Shown here: in pieces, positions 18,696-30,101 of the stretch
How the letters are laid out: every line of letters starts with the position of its first letter
How positions within the stretch are numbered: the stretch's first letter is position 1
Assembly: GCF_017939625.1 (NCBI RefSeq)
Contig: NZ_JAGKTC010000003.1
Location: 310,001-374,000 of the forward strand
Length of the DNA: 64,000 bases
Source of the DNA: Pseudoxanthomonas helianthi
GTDB lineage: Bacteria > Pseudomonadota > Gammaproteobacteria > Xanthomonadales > Xanthomonadaceae
Reading direction: 5' to 3'
Notes under the pieces: generated by a model
What the model saw: only the letters and a program-made list of their open reading frames with translations
The model's database searches: none
What the model was told of the DNA's origin: nothing
Program-made: the position numbers and the translations under genes

Positions 18696-19130
18696 TCAGC
18701 CGGTCGCCACTTCTACGTCGGCGAACCACAATACCTTCCAGCGAGCGGTTTTTTCCGCGGCTTCCAGCAGTTTCGGCGATGCGCCCTGCTCGCTCGCGAA
18801 TTCATCGTGGCGCGCCAGGACCCGTGCATTGACCGCACCGTAAGCGTGGCCATCGTCATCGCGCCAGCGCACGGCCAGCAGCGTGCCGCACGCGGCGCAG
18901 GAAAGGAACTCCGCTTGCTCCGACCCCTGCCGTTCGCGCTTCAAGTCCTGGCCGGCATTCGTCCGCAGGCGCAGGAAACCTGCGGAGTCGGATAGCCAGG
19001 CCGCGCCTCGCTTGCAGCAGAAATCGCAATCGCAGGCACGCGGCGAATAAGCGGCCAACTCGCGACCCAATCCGACTTCCACCGCGACCGCACCGCAAGC
19101 GCAGCTGCCGCCCAGCCGATGCGCGATCAC
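18696..19130 (-). CDS. GFA/CENP-V domain zinc protein
   Basis: A 144-residue protein of the glutathione-dependent formaldehyde-activating (GFA)-like family. The zinc-ligand pattern is clear: CACGAVAVEV near residue 10, CDCDFCCKRG near 33-42, and CAACG near 79-83. Many family members have no shown activity on formaldehyde, so the substrate is open. The GTG start lies 4 bases after the orn stop codon, so the two genes are likely co-transcribed. The gene is convergent with the mechanosensitive channel. Confidence 0.8.
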   Translation of the reverse strand: MIAHRLGGSCACGAVAVEVGLGRELAAYSPRACDCDFCCKRGAAWLSDSAGFLRLRTNAGQDLKRERQGSEQAEFLSCAACGTLLAVRWRDDDGHAYGAVNARVLARHDEFASEQGASPKLLEAAEKTARWKVLWFADVEVATG

Positions 19131-19133
19131 GCC

Positions 19134-19691
19134 CTACTCCGCCAGTTCGGCTAGATGCTTGCGGTAATGCCGCAATTCCTCGATCGAATCGTGCACGTCG
19201 CTGAGCGCAGTGTGCTTGGATTCCTTGTTGACTCCCGCCAGCACCTGCGGCGCCCAGCGCCGTGCCAGTTCCTTCAACGTGCTGACGTCGAGGTTGCGAT
19301 AGTGGAAATACTTCTCCAGGCGCGGCATCAGCCGGTGCAGGAAACGCCGGTCCTGGCAGATCGAATTGCCGCACATCGGCGAGGCGTTGGCCGGCACCCA
19401 TTCGGCCAGGAAGGCGACCGTGCGCGCCTCGGCCTCGGCCAGGCCGACCTGGCTGTCCAGCACGCGCTGCCACAGGCCCGAACGACGATGCTGGTTCTGG
19501 TTCCAGTTGTCCATCGCTTCCAGCGCCGACAATGGATGGGAGATCGCGAACTCCGGCCCTTCGGCCAGCACGTTCAGGGACGAATCGGTGACCACCGTGG
19601 CGATCTCGATGATCGAATCGCGGGTGGTGTCCAGCCCGGTCATTTCCAGGTCGATCCAGATCAGGCGGTCGCTGCGATGGCTGTCTGTCAT
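19134..19691 (-). CDS. orn: Oligoribonuclease
   Basis: 3'-to-5' exoribonuclease that degrades RNA dinucleotides, including pGpG from cyclic-di-GMP breakdown. The 185-residue protein has the DEDDh exonuclease motifs: [11 protein letters not shown] (Exo I), [10 protein letters not shown] and [15 protein letters not shown] (Exo II), and [15 protein letters not shown] (Exo III). Length and motif spacing match Orn throughout. It is followed by a GFA-family gene 4 bases downstream. Confidence 0.97.
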   Translation of the reverse strand: MTDSHRSDRLIWIDLEMTGLDTTRDSIIEIATVVTDSSLNVLAEGPEFAISHPLSALEAMDNWNQNQHRRSGLWQRVLDSQVGLAEAEARTVAFLAEWVPANASPMCGNSICQDRRFLHRLMPRLEKYFHYRNLDVSTLKELARRWAPQVLAGVNKESKHTALSDVHDSIEELRHYRKHLAELAE

Positions 19692-19749
19692 GGCCTTATG
19701 ATAGCCCAGACCCGCCGATATCCCTGCCGAAAACGCTTCCGGAACCGCG

Positions 19750-20223
19750 ATGCCCGCCGACGCCAGCCATTACAGCATCCTCACCGCGATGCTCGCGCCC
19801 GCCTTCTTCCTGACCGCGACCGCGTCGTTGATCCTGTCGGCGAACAACCGGCTCGCCCGCGTGGTCGACCGCCTGCGCACGCTGATCCGCGAGATCGAAC
19901 AACCGCACGACGCGGAGTACCTGGCTGCCCTCGAACAGAGCATCAGCGTGCAGCGCAAGCGCAGCATGCGCATCATGCAGGCCGGGCGCCTGCTGTATGG
20001 CGCGATCAGCTGCTTCGTCGCCACCAGCCTGTTCGTCGCCGTCGACGCCTTCCTGCAATACCGGCTGGACGTGTTGCCGACGGTTTCCGCCGTACTCGGC
20101 GTGCTGTGCCTGTTCGGGGCCAGCCTGCTGCTGTCGCGCGAGTCGGCACTGGCGGTGGCCGCGGTCAACGAGGAAATGGACCAGGCCCACGCGCGTGCGC
20201 GCCGCAAGCGCGGCCAATTGTAG
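19750..20223 (+). CDS. DUF2721-family membrane protein
   Basis: A 157-residue membrane protein with three hydrophobic stretches: [20 protein letters not shown] near the N-terminus and two more at ~80-98 and ~104-125. The loop [14 protein letters not shown] between the first two resembles the DUF2721 family. No enzymatic motif is seen and the function is unknown. Its TAG stop codon is formed by the first arm of the palindromic repeat that follows, so the repeat abuts the coding region with no spacer. Confidence 0.8.
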   Translation: MPADASHYSILTAMLAPAFFLTATASLILSANNRLARVVDRLRTLIREIEQPHDAEYLAALEQSISVQRKRSMRIMQAGRLLYGAISCFVATSLFVAVDAFLQYRLDVLPTVSAVLGVLCLFGASLLLSRESALAVAAVNEEMDQAHARARRKRGQL

Positions 20224-20318
20224 GAGCGCCCTTCAGGGCGCGACCGGAACCCTCGTGATCGCGGAAAACTCCGCGTAGTCCCGTTTTCTCGCAGTCGCGC
20301 CCTGAAGGACGCTCCTAC
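20220..20318. repeat. Palindromic intergenic repeat, copy 1 (REP/BIME-like)
   Basis: The left arm GTAGGAGCGCCCTTCAGGGC (from 20220) is mirrored by a right arm ending at 20318, with one mismatch near the tips and about 50 bases between. Each arm also contains a smaller palindrome (GCGCCCTTCAGGGCGC in the left arm). The TAG in each arm is the stop codon of the flanking gene. Confidence 0.8.
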
Positions 20319-21346
20319 AGCAGCGGTCTGCCGCGTTTGGCGCGGAAATAGTTGGTAAGACGCCGGCTGGCTTCTTCAGCCAGCACGCCGCCACGCACTT
20401 CGACGCGATGGTTGTGGCGCGGATCGGCCAGCAGGTCGAACACGCTGCCGGCGGCACCGGTCTTCGGGTCGCTGGCGGCGAACACCACGCGTGCGATCCG
20501 CGCATGCACCATCGCCATCGCGCACATCGCACACGGTTCCAGCGTCACGTACAGCGTGCTGCCGACCAGGCGGTGGTTGCCGAGCCGCTTGCCGGCTTCG
20601 CGCATCGCGACGATCTCGGCATGCGCACTGGGGTCGTGGTCGCCGATGTTGCGGTTCCAGCCCTCGCCCAGCACTTCCCCTTCGGCCGAGACCAGCAAGG
20701 CGCCGACCGGGATCTCATCGTCTTCGCGTTCGGCACGATCGGCCAGCGCCAGTGCGCGTTGCATCCATTGTTCGTCGGCTGCGTGGTCCGCTGTCGAAGT
20801 CGTGGTGATTTCGCGGGCATCTAGCGATTTCCAGAACAGGCGCGTCGCGCCCAGCCCGCCGAGCGGCTTGTACGCGTAAGCCGGAATGTCCCCCACGCCG
20901 TGGTAGCCAAGGCGACGATAGAAGGCGGTCGCGCCTTCGATCACCGCGGCATCCAGCGTCAGCAGCGATTTGCCCGCGTCGCGCACGGCCTGTTCCAGTG
21001 CGGCGACCAACGCCGCGCCGATGCCGGTGCCACGCGCCGACGGCGCGGTCATCACCTTGGTCAGCTCGGCGCGATGCGGCTGGCTGGGCGCCATGGCCAA
21101 CACCACCGTGCCGGTACCGACCAGCACATCACCCAGCCAGGCCCCGAGGACGACGCGTTCGCCGCGTGCCGCGGAAGCCAGCGCCTGCGACCAGAATGCC
21201 TGGGCCTCGGCCAAGGGCAGCGGATGCATGAAGCCGACCGAGCCGTTCGCCGCGACCGTTTCGATCAACAGACTGGCGAGCGCATCGCGATCGGCTTCGG
21301 CAACCGGGGCGATGCGCATTTCCTGTCCACTCGCGATCAAGGACAT
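20315..21346 (-). CDS. tadA: GNAT acetyltransferase fused to tRNA adenosine(34) deaminase
   Basis: A 343-residue two-domain protein. Residues ~10-165 are a GNAT N-acetyltransferase domain with the acetyl-CoA loop RGTGIG at ~105-110 and the usual AFYRRLGY near 141-148. Residues ~190-343 are a complete TadA deaminase, with the catalytic HAE at ~242-244 and the zinc ligands PCAMC at ~271-275. TadA makes inosine at the wobble position of tRNA-Arg(ACG), which is essential in most bacteria. The two domains are joined by a ~20-residue linker with no internal stop. The acetyltransferase substrate is unknown. It lies 18 bases downstream of guaA on the same strand. Confidence 0.9.
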   Translation of the reverse strand: MSLIASGQEMRIAPVAEADRDALASLLIETVAANGSVGFMHPLPLAEAQAFWSQALASAARGERVVLGAWLGDVLVGTGTVVLAMAPSQPHRAELTKVMTAPSARGTGIGAALVAALEQAVRDAGKSLLTLDAAVIEGATAFYRRLGYHGVGDIPAYAYKPLGGLGATRLFWKSLDAREITTTSTADHAADEQWMQRALALADRAEREDDEIPVGALLVSAEGEVLGEGWNRNIGDHDPSAHAEIVAMREAGKRLGNHRLVGSTLYVTLEPCAMCAMAMVHARIARVVFAASDPKTGAAGSVFDLLADPRHNHRVEVRGGVLAEEASRRLTNYFRAKRGRPLL

Positions 21347-21364
21347 GTCGGAACGATCTGTGGC

Positions 21365-22930
<1,566 letters not shown>

Positions 22931-23013
22931 GGAGTGATGCGTTTGCGAATGGAATTCTGGATGCCTGATACGAAGAGAGGGACGCGCCGTGCGCCTCCCT
23001 CTCCTGTCCTGCC

Positions 23014-24564
<1,551 letters not shown>

Positions 24565-25425
24565 TCAGGCGCCGGAGGCCTCGGCCGCCTCGATGGTGTT
24601 CTGCATCAGCGTGGCCACGGTCATCGGCCCCACCCCGCCCGGCACGGGGGTGATCCAGCTGGCGCGTTCGGCAGCGGCCTGGTAACCCACGTCGCCGACC
24701 AGGCGGCCGTCGTCCAGCCGGTTGATGCCCACGTCGATGACCACGGCGCCCGGCTTGACCCATTCGCCCGGCACGATGCCCGGCCGGCCCACCGCGACCA
24801 CCAGGATGTCTGCATCGCGGACCCGCGCTTCCAGTACTTCGGCGGGAGTGAACTTGTGGCAGCTGGTGACCGTGCAGCCGGCGATCAGCAGCTCCAGCGC
24901 CATCGGCCGGCCGACGTGGTTGGACACGCCGACGATGGTGGCGTTGCGGCCGCGCACCGGCTGGTCGGTATAGGCCAGCAGCGTGGTGATGCCGCGCGGC
25001 GTGCACGGGCGCAGGCCGAACTGGCGCAAGGCCAGGTGGCCGACGTTCTCCGGGTGGAAGCCGTCCACGTCCTTGCGCGGATCGATGCGGTGGATCAGTC
25101 GGCTGGCGTCGGGGATGCCCGGCAGCGGCAGCTGCACGAGGATGCCGTGGATTTCGGGATCGGCGTTGAGTCGGTCGATCAGGGCCAGCAATTCGGCTTC
25201 CGACGTACCTTCGGGCAGGTCGAAGTCGTGGGCCTGGATGCCGACCTTCTCCGCCGCGCGGCGCTTGTTGCGCACGTACACCGCGCTGGCCGGGTCGCCG
25301 CCGACCAGTACCACCGCCAGTCCGGGCCGCGAATGTCCCGCGGCCAGCCGCGCATCGACCCGGTCCTTCAGGTGGTCGAGCAGGTCTTCGGCAATGCGGC
25401 GGCCATCGAGGATGCGGGCGGTCAT
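24565..25425 (-). CDS. folD: Methylenetetrahydrofolate dehydrogenase/cyclohydrolase
   Basis: Bifunctional cytosolic enzyme interconverting 5,10-methylene-, methenyl- and 10-formyl-tetrahydrofolate. The 286-residue protein carries the folate-site [13 protein letters not shown] with its catalytic Lys, the ILVQLPLPG signature, [16 protein letters not shown], and the NADP-binding [16 protein letters not shown] followed by [16 protein letters not shown] near the C-terminus. HVGRPMA replaces the more usual IVGRPMA. The ATG at 25425 is chosen because MTARILDG is the canonical N-terminus; an ATG 14 codons upstream is less likely. Confidence 0.96.
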   Translation of the reverse strand: MTARILDGRRIAEDLLDHLKDRVDARLAAGHSRPGLAVVLVGGDPASAVYVRNKRRAAEKVGIQAHDFDLPEGTSEAELLALIDRLNADPEIHGILVQLPLPGIPDASRLIHRIDPRKDVDGFHPENVGHLALRQFGLRPCTPRGITTLLAYTDQPVRGRNATIVGVSNHVGRPMALELLIAGCTVTSCHKFTPAEVLEARVRDADILVVAVGRPGIVPGEWVKPGAVVIDVGINRLDDGRLVGDVGYQAAAERASWITPVPGGVGPMTVATLMQNTIEAAEASGA

Positions 25426-25475
25426 CGGGCAATTCGGTGCGGGAAGATGCATATTCTCCCCGAACAATGCGATGT

Positions 25476-25543
25476 TGTGGGAGCGGCCATGGACGCGATT
25501 TGCGGCCCGGCCAGAAAAGCATCGCAGCGGTGGCCGCTCCCAG
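25476..25543. repeat. Palindromic intergenic repeat, copy 2
   Basis: The left arm TGTGGGAGCGGCCATGGACG and a right arm ending TGGCCGCTCCCA share a 12-bp inverted match (TGGGAGCGGCCA). The copy sits between folD and the ltrA-like gene and ends only 7 bases from the latter's stop codon. Confidence 0.7.
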
Positions 25544-25549
25544 AGTGCT

Positions 25550-26737
25550 TCAGCGCGCCTTGGCCGGCCGCCGCAGCGCCAGCGTTTCCCACGTCGCCAC
25601 CAGCACCATCACCGCGGTGGTTAGCAGGCCCAGTTGCAAGGCGCTGAACGCATGCGCGAATGCCGGCCATGCGAGCGCGGCCAGCAATGCCAGTCCGGCC
25701 AGGTGCGACAGCGGCGGGATGATGCGGTCGTTGGTGACCCACTTGAACAGTGCAGTGCCGACCAGGTACAGCGCCGGGCCGGCCAGGATCACCGCGATGC
25801 CGACGTCGTCGGCATGGTCCGGATGCACCAGCACCAGTTCGTCGGAGACCGCGCAGACGATGATGCCGGCGACGATCGGCACGTGGAAATAGGTATACGC
25901 GCTGCGTGCCTGGCGACCCGGATCGTTCGAATGGACGATGCGGTGGTGGGCGCGCTCGGCCCCGGTGTCGAAATAGATCCACCACATCGCCACGCTGCCG
26001 ACGAACGCGGATGCGAATGCCAATGCCTGCGACGTACCCAGCGTCTCCACCCCGGCGAAGGTCGCCCCGGTCACCAGCAGCGATTCGCCCAGGGCGATGA
26101 TCACGAACAGCGCACAGCGTTCGGACAGGTGGCTGCCATCCACGTTCCAGTCGGCGGTGCTGGAGCGGCCCAGCCCCGGCACCCAGAAGTAGAGCATCGG
26201 CGAAACGATCTCCAGCGCCATAGCCGGTACCCAGAAAGCCCAGCGCGCATCGCCTTCGGAAAATCCGCCCGCGATCCACAGCACCGCGGAGATCGCCAGC
26301 CAGATCAGGATGCGCTGGAAGTTGTTGCGCAACACCGGCTCGCCACGCGCCGCCCACAGCATGAACGCCGTGCGCCCGACCTGCATCGCCGCGTAGGCCA
26401 GCGCGAACGCGGCGCCCTGCTGCGCGAATGCCTTGGGAATCGACGCCGACAGCACCAGTCCCGCCAGCATCAATGCGAACAGCATCAACCGCACCGGGAT
26501 CTTTTCCGGGTCCAGCCAGTTGGTGACCCACGAGGTGTAGATCCACACCCACCACACCGCCAGCAGCAGGAAACCGGTTCGCAAGGCGCCGGCGGCGTCG
26601 AGGTGCGCCAGCAGGCTGTGGGACAGCTGGGTGACCGCGAACACGAACACCAGATCGAAGAACAGCTCGACCATGCCGACCCGGCCGCTGTCGTGCCCGC
26701 CGCGCGTGCGCAGCAGCGATCGCGAACCCGTGCTCAT
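25550..26737 (-). CDS. Low-temperature-requirement A (LtrA) family membrane protein
   Basis: A 395-residue polytopic membrane protein with about ten to twelve hydrophobic segments. The family signature [18 protein letters not shown] lies right after a short N-terminal tail, and a later [17 protein letters not shown] motif is also diagnostic. LtrA was named from a Listeria cold-growth phenotype; the molecular function is not established. It overlaps the small upstream membrane-protein gene by 4 bases (ATGA), so the two are translationally coupled. Confidence 0.87.
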   Translation of the reverse strand: MSTGSRSLLRTRGGHDSGRVGMVELFFDLVFVFAVTQLSHSLLAHLDAAGALRTGFLLLAVWWVWIYTSWVTNWLDPEKIPVRLMLFALMLAGLVLSASIPKAFAQQGAAFALAYAAMQVGRTAFMLWAARGEPVLRNNFQRILIWLAISAVLWIAGGFSEGDARWAFWVPAMALEIVSPMLYFWVPGLGRSSTADWNVDGSHLSERCALFVIIALGESLLVTGATFAGVETLGTSQALAFASAFVGSVAMWWIYFDTGAERAHHRIVHSNDPGRQARSAYTYFHVPIVAGIIVCAVSDELVLVHPDHADDVGIAVILAGPALYLVGTALFKWVTNDRIIPPLSHLAGLALLAALAWPAFAHAFSALQLGLLTTAVMVLVATWETLALRRPAKAR

Positions 26738-26982
26738 CGCTTGCCGCGCCAGGACAGCACGGCGGCGATCGCCACCGGCACGAGATAGATCAAGGCCTGG
26801 ATCGGCAACTCCTCGCCCAGCGAATAACCGTGCGAAAGGCCCGTGCGCAAATTCCAGCCGACCACGCCCAGCCAGGCGGCGGCGAACAACCCTGCCGCGA
26901 GTTTTCGCCGCGCCGGCGCGCCCAGCCAAATCGCCAGCCAGGCCAATGCCGAACCGGCCACGATCAACAAGACAGTGCGCAT
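26734..26982 (-). CDS. Small hypothetical membrane protein coupled to the LtrA-like gene
   Basis: An 82-residue protein with three predicted transmembrane segments (LLIVAGSALAWLAIWLG, LAAGLFAAAWLGVVGWNL, IQALIYLVPVAIAAVLSW) and a basic C-terminus. It is not recognised as a named family. The 4-base overlap with the LtrA-like gene and the shared strand support real coding and joint expression. The proteins may act together. Confidence 0.65.
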   Translation of the reverse strand: MRTVLLIVAGSALAWLAIWLGAPARRKLAAGLFAAAWLGVVGWNLRTGLSHGYSLGEELPIQALIYLVPVAIAAVLSWRGKR

Positions 26983-27070
26983 CCACCCTCCCCTGACGCC
27001 ATCATCGGAAGACGCGCCAGCGTAACCTCAAGCGTCGGGATTGCCCACTTCGCCCCCGCTACCGCATGCA

Positions 27071-27847
27071 TCAACGCGTGGTGTAGCCGCCGTTGGCGAA
27101 GATGGTTTGCCCGGTGATCCACCAGCCTTCGGTGACCAGGAATCTGACGATCGGCGCGATGTCCTCGATGTCGGTCAGGCCGGTCTTGCTGAAGGGACTC
27201 AGCGCGGCCGCGGACTTGTGGTAGGCCACCGCTTCCGGCTGCTCCTGCCCGTAGAAGAACGGCGTGTCCATCGGGCCCGGGCCGATGGCATTGACCGAAA
27301 TGCCCCGTGCGCCGAATTCCTTCGACGCCGCCCGGGTGAAATGCTCGACGGCCGCCTTGCTGCCCGGATAGATCGCGTAGAACGGCGTGTAGGCGGCCAG
27401 CAGCGAACTGACCAGGGTGACGATCTTGCCGCCATCGGCCAGGGTCCGGCCCGCCTGCTGCAGGAAGAAGAACGCCGCCTTGGCGTTGGCGTCGAAACTG
27501 CGGTCGTAGTCGGCTTCGTCCACGTCCAGGATCGGCTTCTTGATCACCACGCCCGCGGTGTTGATCGCGATGTCTATCCGGCCGAAATGGGCCTTGGCCT
27601 GTTCGAACAGCTTCACGTTGTTGTCGACCACTGCCAGGTCGCCCTGGAACAGGGTCACGTCGGCGCCCTGGCCGCGCAGCTCGGCCGCGGTCTTTTCGGC
27701 ATCGGCCTTCGAAGCGTCGCTATTGTAGTGGATGGCGATGCCGCGCGCGCCGGCTTCGACGAACTGGCGTCCGATCAATGCGCCGAGGTTCTTGCCACCA
27801 CCGGCGATGACCGCGACCTTGTCCTGCAGCGTGTGGGGATTGCTCAT
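27071..27847 (-). CDS. Short-chain dehydrogenase/reductase
   Basis: A 258-residue classical-type SDR. The cofactor-binding loop reads AGGGKNLGA, not the usual TGxxxGIG. An HYNSD segment after strand 2 suggests NADP preference. NTAGVV (the NxAG motif) is present, and the catalytic Ser and YPGSK (Tyr-X3-Lys) at about 155-159 are intact. The C-terminus GQTIFANGGYTTR is standard. The substrate is unknown. The gene is divergent from a LysR regulator across 107 bases, so it is the likely regulated target. Confidence 0.88.
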   Translation of the reverse strand: MSNPHTLQDKVAVIAGGGKNLGALIGRQFVEAGARGIAIHYNSDASKADAEKTAAELRGQGADVTLFQGDLAVVDNNVKLFEQAKAHFGRIDIAINTAGVVIKKPILDVDEADYDRSFDANAKAAFFFLQQAGRTLADGGKIVTLVSSLLAAYTPFYAIYPGSKAAVEHFTRAASKEFGARGISVNAIGPGPMDTPFFYGQEQPEAVAYHKSAAALSPFSKTGLTDIEDIAPIVRFLVTEGWWITGQTIFANGGYTTR

Positions 27848-27954
27848 GAATGCGACTCCGGTTGATTCGGGAGGAAGGGAGTCTGTGCCTCCGCCCGAAT
27901 CGGATAAACTCATCAATACCGGACATTCTTTTCGGAAAGATCGAAATATTGCCC

Positions 27955-28857
27955 ATGGACCTGCTGCAGTCGCTGGCCTTGTTCCAACGGGTGGCCGAAA
28001 CCGGCAGCTTCACCCGCGCCGCCGATGCGCTGGGCATGGCGACTTCGTCCGTTTCCGCGGCGGTCCAGAAGCTGGAGCAGCACCTGGGCGTGCCCCTGTT
28101 CCAGCGCACCACCCGGTCCGTGCGGTTGAGCAGCGAAGGCGAACAACTTTACGAACGCGCCAGTTGCCTGCTGGCCGACGCGGCCGAAACCGAGTCCCTG
28201 TTCCGCGGCGGACTCGCGCCCGGCGGCCAGCTCCGGGTCGAGGTACCGGCCCGGATGGGACGCACCCTGATCGCCCCGGCGTTGCCGGGCTTTCTCGCAC
28301 GGTATCCGCAGGCGTCCATCGAGCTGGGTAGCACCGACAAGCGCGCGAATCTGGTGGACGAAGGCATCGACTGCGTCCTGCGCGTCGGCGAGACGGGCGA
28401 GCTCGATCTGGTGGAACGGCCGTTGGGCCGCTTGCCGCAAACGACCTGCGCCAGCCCTGCCCTGGTCGCCGCCCATGGCATGCCCAACACGCTGGACGAA
28501 CTGGCGCGCATGCCGGTGGTGCACTTCGGCCGGGTCGCCATCGGCAAGAGCGAGGACTGGGAGTACCTGCGCGACGGGCACACTCGCACGCTGTCGATGC
28601 AGGGAAACGTGTCGGTCACCAGTGCCGAGACCTATATCGCCTGTTGCCTGGCCGGCCTCGGCCTCATCCAGGTGCCGCGCTACGACGTGACCGGGCTGCT
28701 GCAGGGCGGCGAGCTGGTCGAGATCGTCGTGCCCGGTTGCGAAGCGCCGTCGTTGCCCGTCGCCGTGCTGTATCCACCGCAGCGGCGGTTGTCGCGATTG
28801 CTGCACGTGTACATCGACTGGCTGGAAGAACTGCTGGCGCCCTACGTCGTCCGTTGA
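27955..28857 (+). CDS. LysR-family transcriptional regulator
   Basis: A 300-residue LysR-type protein. The N-terminal winged helix-turn-helix spans ~1-60 (FQRVAETGSFTRAADALG, SVSAAVQKLEQHLGVPLFQR). An effector-binding periplasmic-protein-like domain spans ~90-295. It belongs by look to the CrgA/YafC-like branch often paired with oxidoreductases. It is divergent from the SDR gene, the classical LysR arrangement, so autoregulation and control of the SDR from the shared intergenic region are likely. The inducer is unknown. Confidence 0.92.
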   Translation: MDLLQSLALFQRVAETGSFTRAADALGMATSSVSAAVQKLEQHLGVPLFQRTTRSVRLSSEGEQLYERASCLLADAAETESLFRGGLAPGGQLRVEVPARMGRTLIAPALPGFLARYPQASIELGSTDKRANLVDEGIDCVLRVGETGELDLVERPLGRLPQTTCASPALVAAHGMPNTLDELARMPVVHFGRVAIGKSEDWEYLRDGHTRTLSMQGNVSVTSAETYIACCLAGLGLIQVPRYDVTGLLQGGELVEIVVPGCEAPSLPVAVLYPPQRRLSRLLHVYIDWLEELLAPYVVR

Positions 28858-28869
28858 AGCGTCCGATCT

Positions 28870-29871
28870 TCAGCGAGTCTCATCGGCCGGTACGGGCTGC
28901 GGCGCGGATGCACCGCTGGAACATACCTGCATGCCACCCGCAACGGCCGCACAATGCGTCGGTGCCAGCGGCGTCGGAGCGCCGATGGGCCGCGGCGGCT
29001 GCGGCAGTCGCGCCAGCTCCGCGGGCGGCTTGAGCTTCAGCAATACCGCCCAGTCCTGCCGGTTCGCATTGCAATTGGCCGGCGCGTTGGGACTGCACAC
29101 CGGATCGGCCAGAGTGCGCATCGGCAAACCGGACAGATAGCCGCGCGCATCCAGCTTCAGGGCGCGCAGGGTCACGGTGTTCTGCACGTTGCCGCCGACC
29201 AGCCAGGTCATGCTCGGATCGGCGGCGACGACGATGTCGCAGTGCATCGCCAGGCCGCTGGCATCGGGCATGCTCAGCAAGGTCGCCAGCTGGCCGAAGC
29301 CGAAGATCCGGGAATCCATGCGTACGTAGCACAACAAGTCGCCCGGCGCCGGCTTGCCGCCCAGCGGCGCCTGCACCAGGTACGGGCTCGATGCCGGGTC
29401 GCGATAGGCCTGGCGCACATAATCGATATGACCGGCCGAATAGCGGAAACCCGGCAGGCCCGCCTTGCGCATCACCCAGGACACGAAGGCCGCCGACCAC
29501 GGCCGGTCGATGACGAAACTGCGGCATCCCGGCGATGGATACGGCGACGAAGCCGCATAGCCGCATTCGCCACCGCCACCGGTGCCGCTTTCGATCCAGT
29601 ACTGGGCGACCTTGCGCCAGGCGGCGGTGCCGTCGGCCAACAGGCCGTTTTCGGCTTCGTACACGCCCAGCCCGCCGCTGCGCCCGTCCGCATCGATGAA
29701 CGGACGGAACCAGTCCTGGTTTTCCTTGCACGCATAGGCGGCGATACGGGTCGCGACGTCGCTGGCCGCGACCTGCGTTCGCAGCAGCGGACAGGGATCG
29801 GCAGCGTGCGCAGGCGAGGCAATCGTGCAGATGAACCAACCCAATGAACCTGCGATCAGTGCGCGCAACAT
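28870..29871 (-). CDS. Secreted DUF2272-domain protein
   Basis: A 333-residue exported protein. A signal peptide is followed by an AHAAD cleavage region. The mature part contains IDRPWSAAFVSWVMRKAGLP at ~122-141, typical of DUF2272, then a GHIDYVRQAY segment and a conserved PGDLLCYVR. Several Cys residues suggest disulfides in the periplasm. The DUF2272 fold resembles NlpC/P60-like hydrolases, but no function is proven. The Pro-rich C-terminus from ~285 is poorly conserved-looking. It is convergent with the LysR gene (12-base gap). Confidence 0.72.
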   Translation of the reverse strand: MLRALIAGSLGWFICTIASPAHAADPCPLLRTQVAASDVATRIAAYACKENQDWFRPFIDADGRSGGLGVYEAENGLLADGTAAWRKVAQYWIESGTGGGGECGYAASSPYPSPGCRSFVIDRPWSAAFVSWVMRKAGLPGFRYSAGHIDYVRQAYRDPASSPYLVQAPLGGKPAPGDLLCYVRMDSRIFGFGQLATLLSMPDASGLAMHCDIVVAADPSMTWLVGGNVQNTVTLRALKLDARGYLSGLPMRTLADPVCSPNAPANCNANRQDWAVLLKLKPPAELARLPQPPRPIGAPTPLAPTHCAAVAGGMQVCSSGASAPQPVPADETR

Positions 29872-29927
29872 CCGTTGACCTCGTCATCCCTAGACAGGGC
29901 TAGGGTAAGCCATTCGCAGAGCCGGCG

Positions 29928-30061
29928 CGGGAGCGACGTCAGCTGCGAATCCCGAAGGCATGAGCACACCGGTCTCGAACGCCCTCGTCGATCGCTTCGG
30001 CATCCGGTTCGCGCAACGAGAATCTTGTGGCTACGACATTCGCGACTGACGTCGCTCCCAC
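29928..30061. repeat. Palindromic intergenic repeat, copy 3 (long spacer)
   Basis: The left arm GGGAGCGACGTCAGCTGCGA and a right arm ATTCGCGACTGACGTCGCTC plus CCAC are inverted copies with one or two mismatches, separated by about 90 bases. It fills most of the 230-base gap between the DUF2272 and moeB genes; nothing else was recognised in that gap. Confidence 0.75.
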
Positions 30062-30101
30062 AGGGAGGGGCATCGGCCCAGGACGAGAACCATCTCGGCC
30101 C

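Noticed and set aside
20220..20318. Possible CRISPR or attachment-site repeats.
   Set aside because: Copies are single inverted pairs scattered kilobases apart, with no regular spacers, cas genes or integrase.
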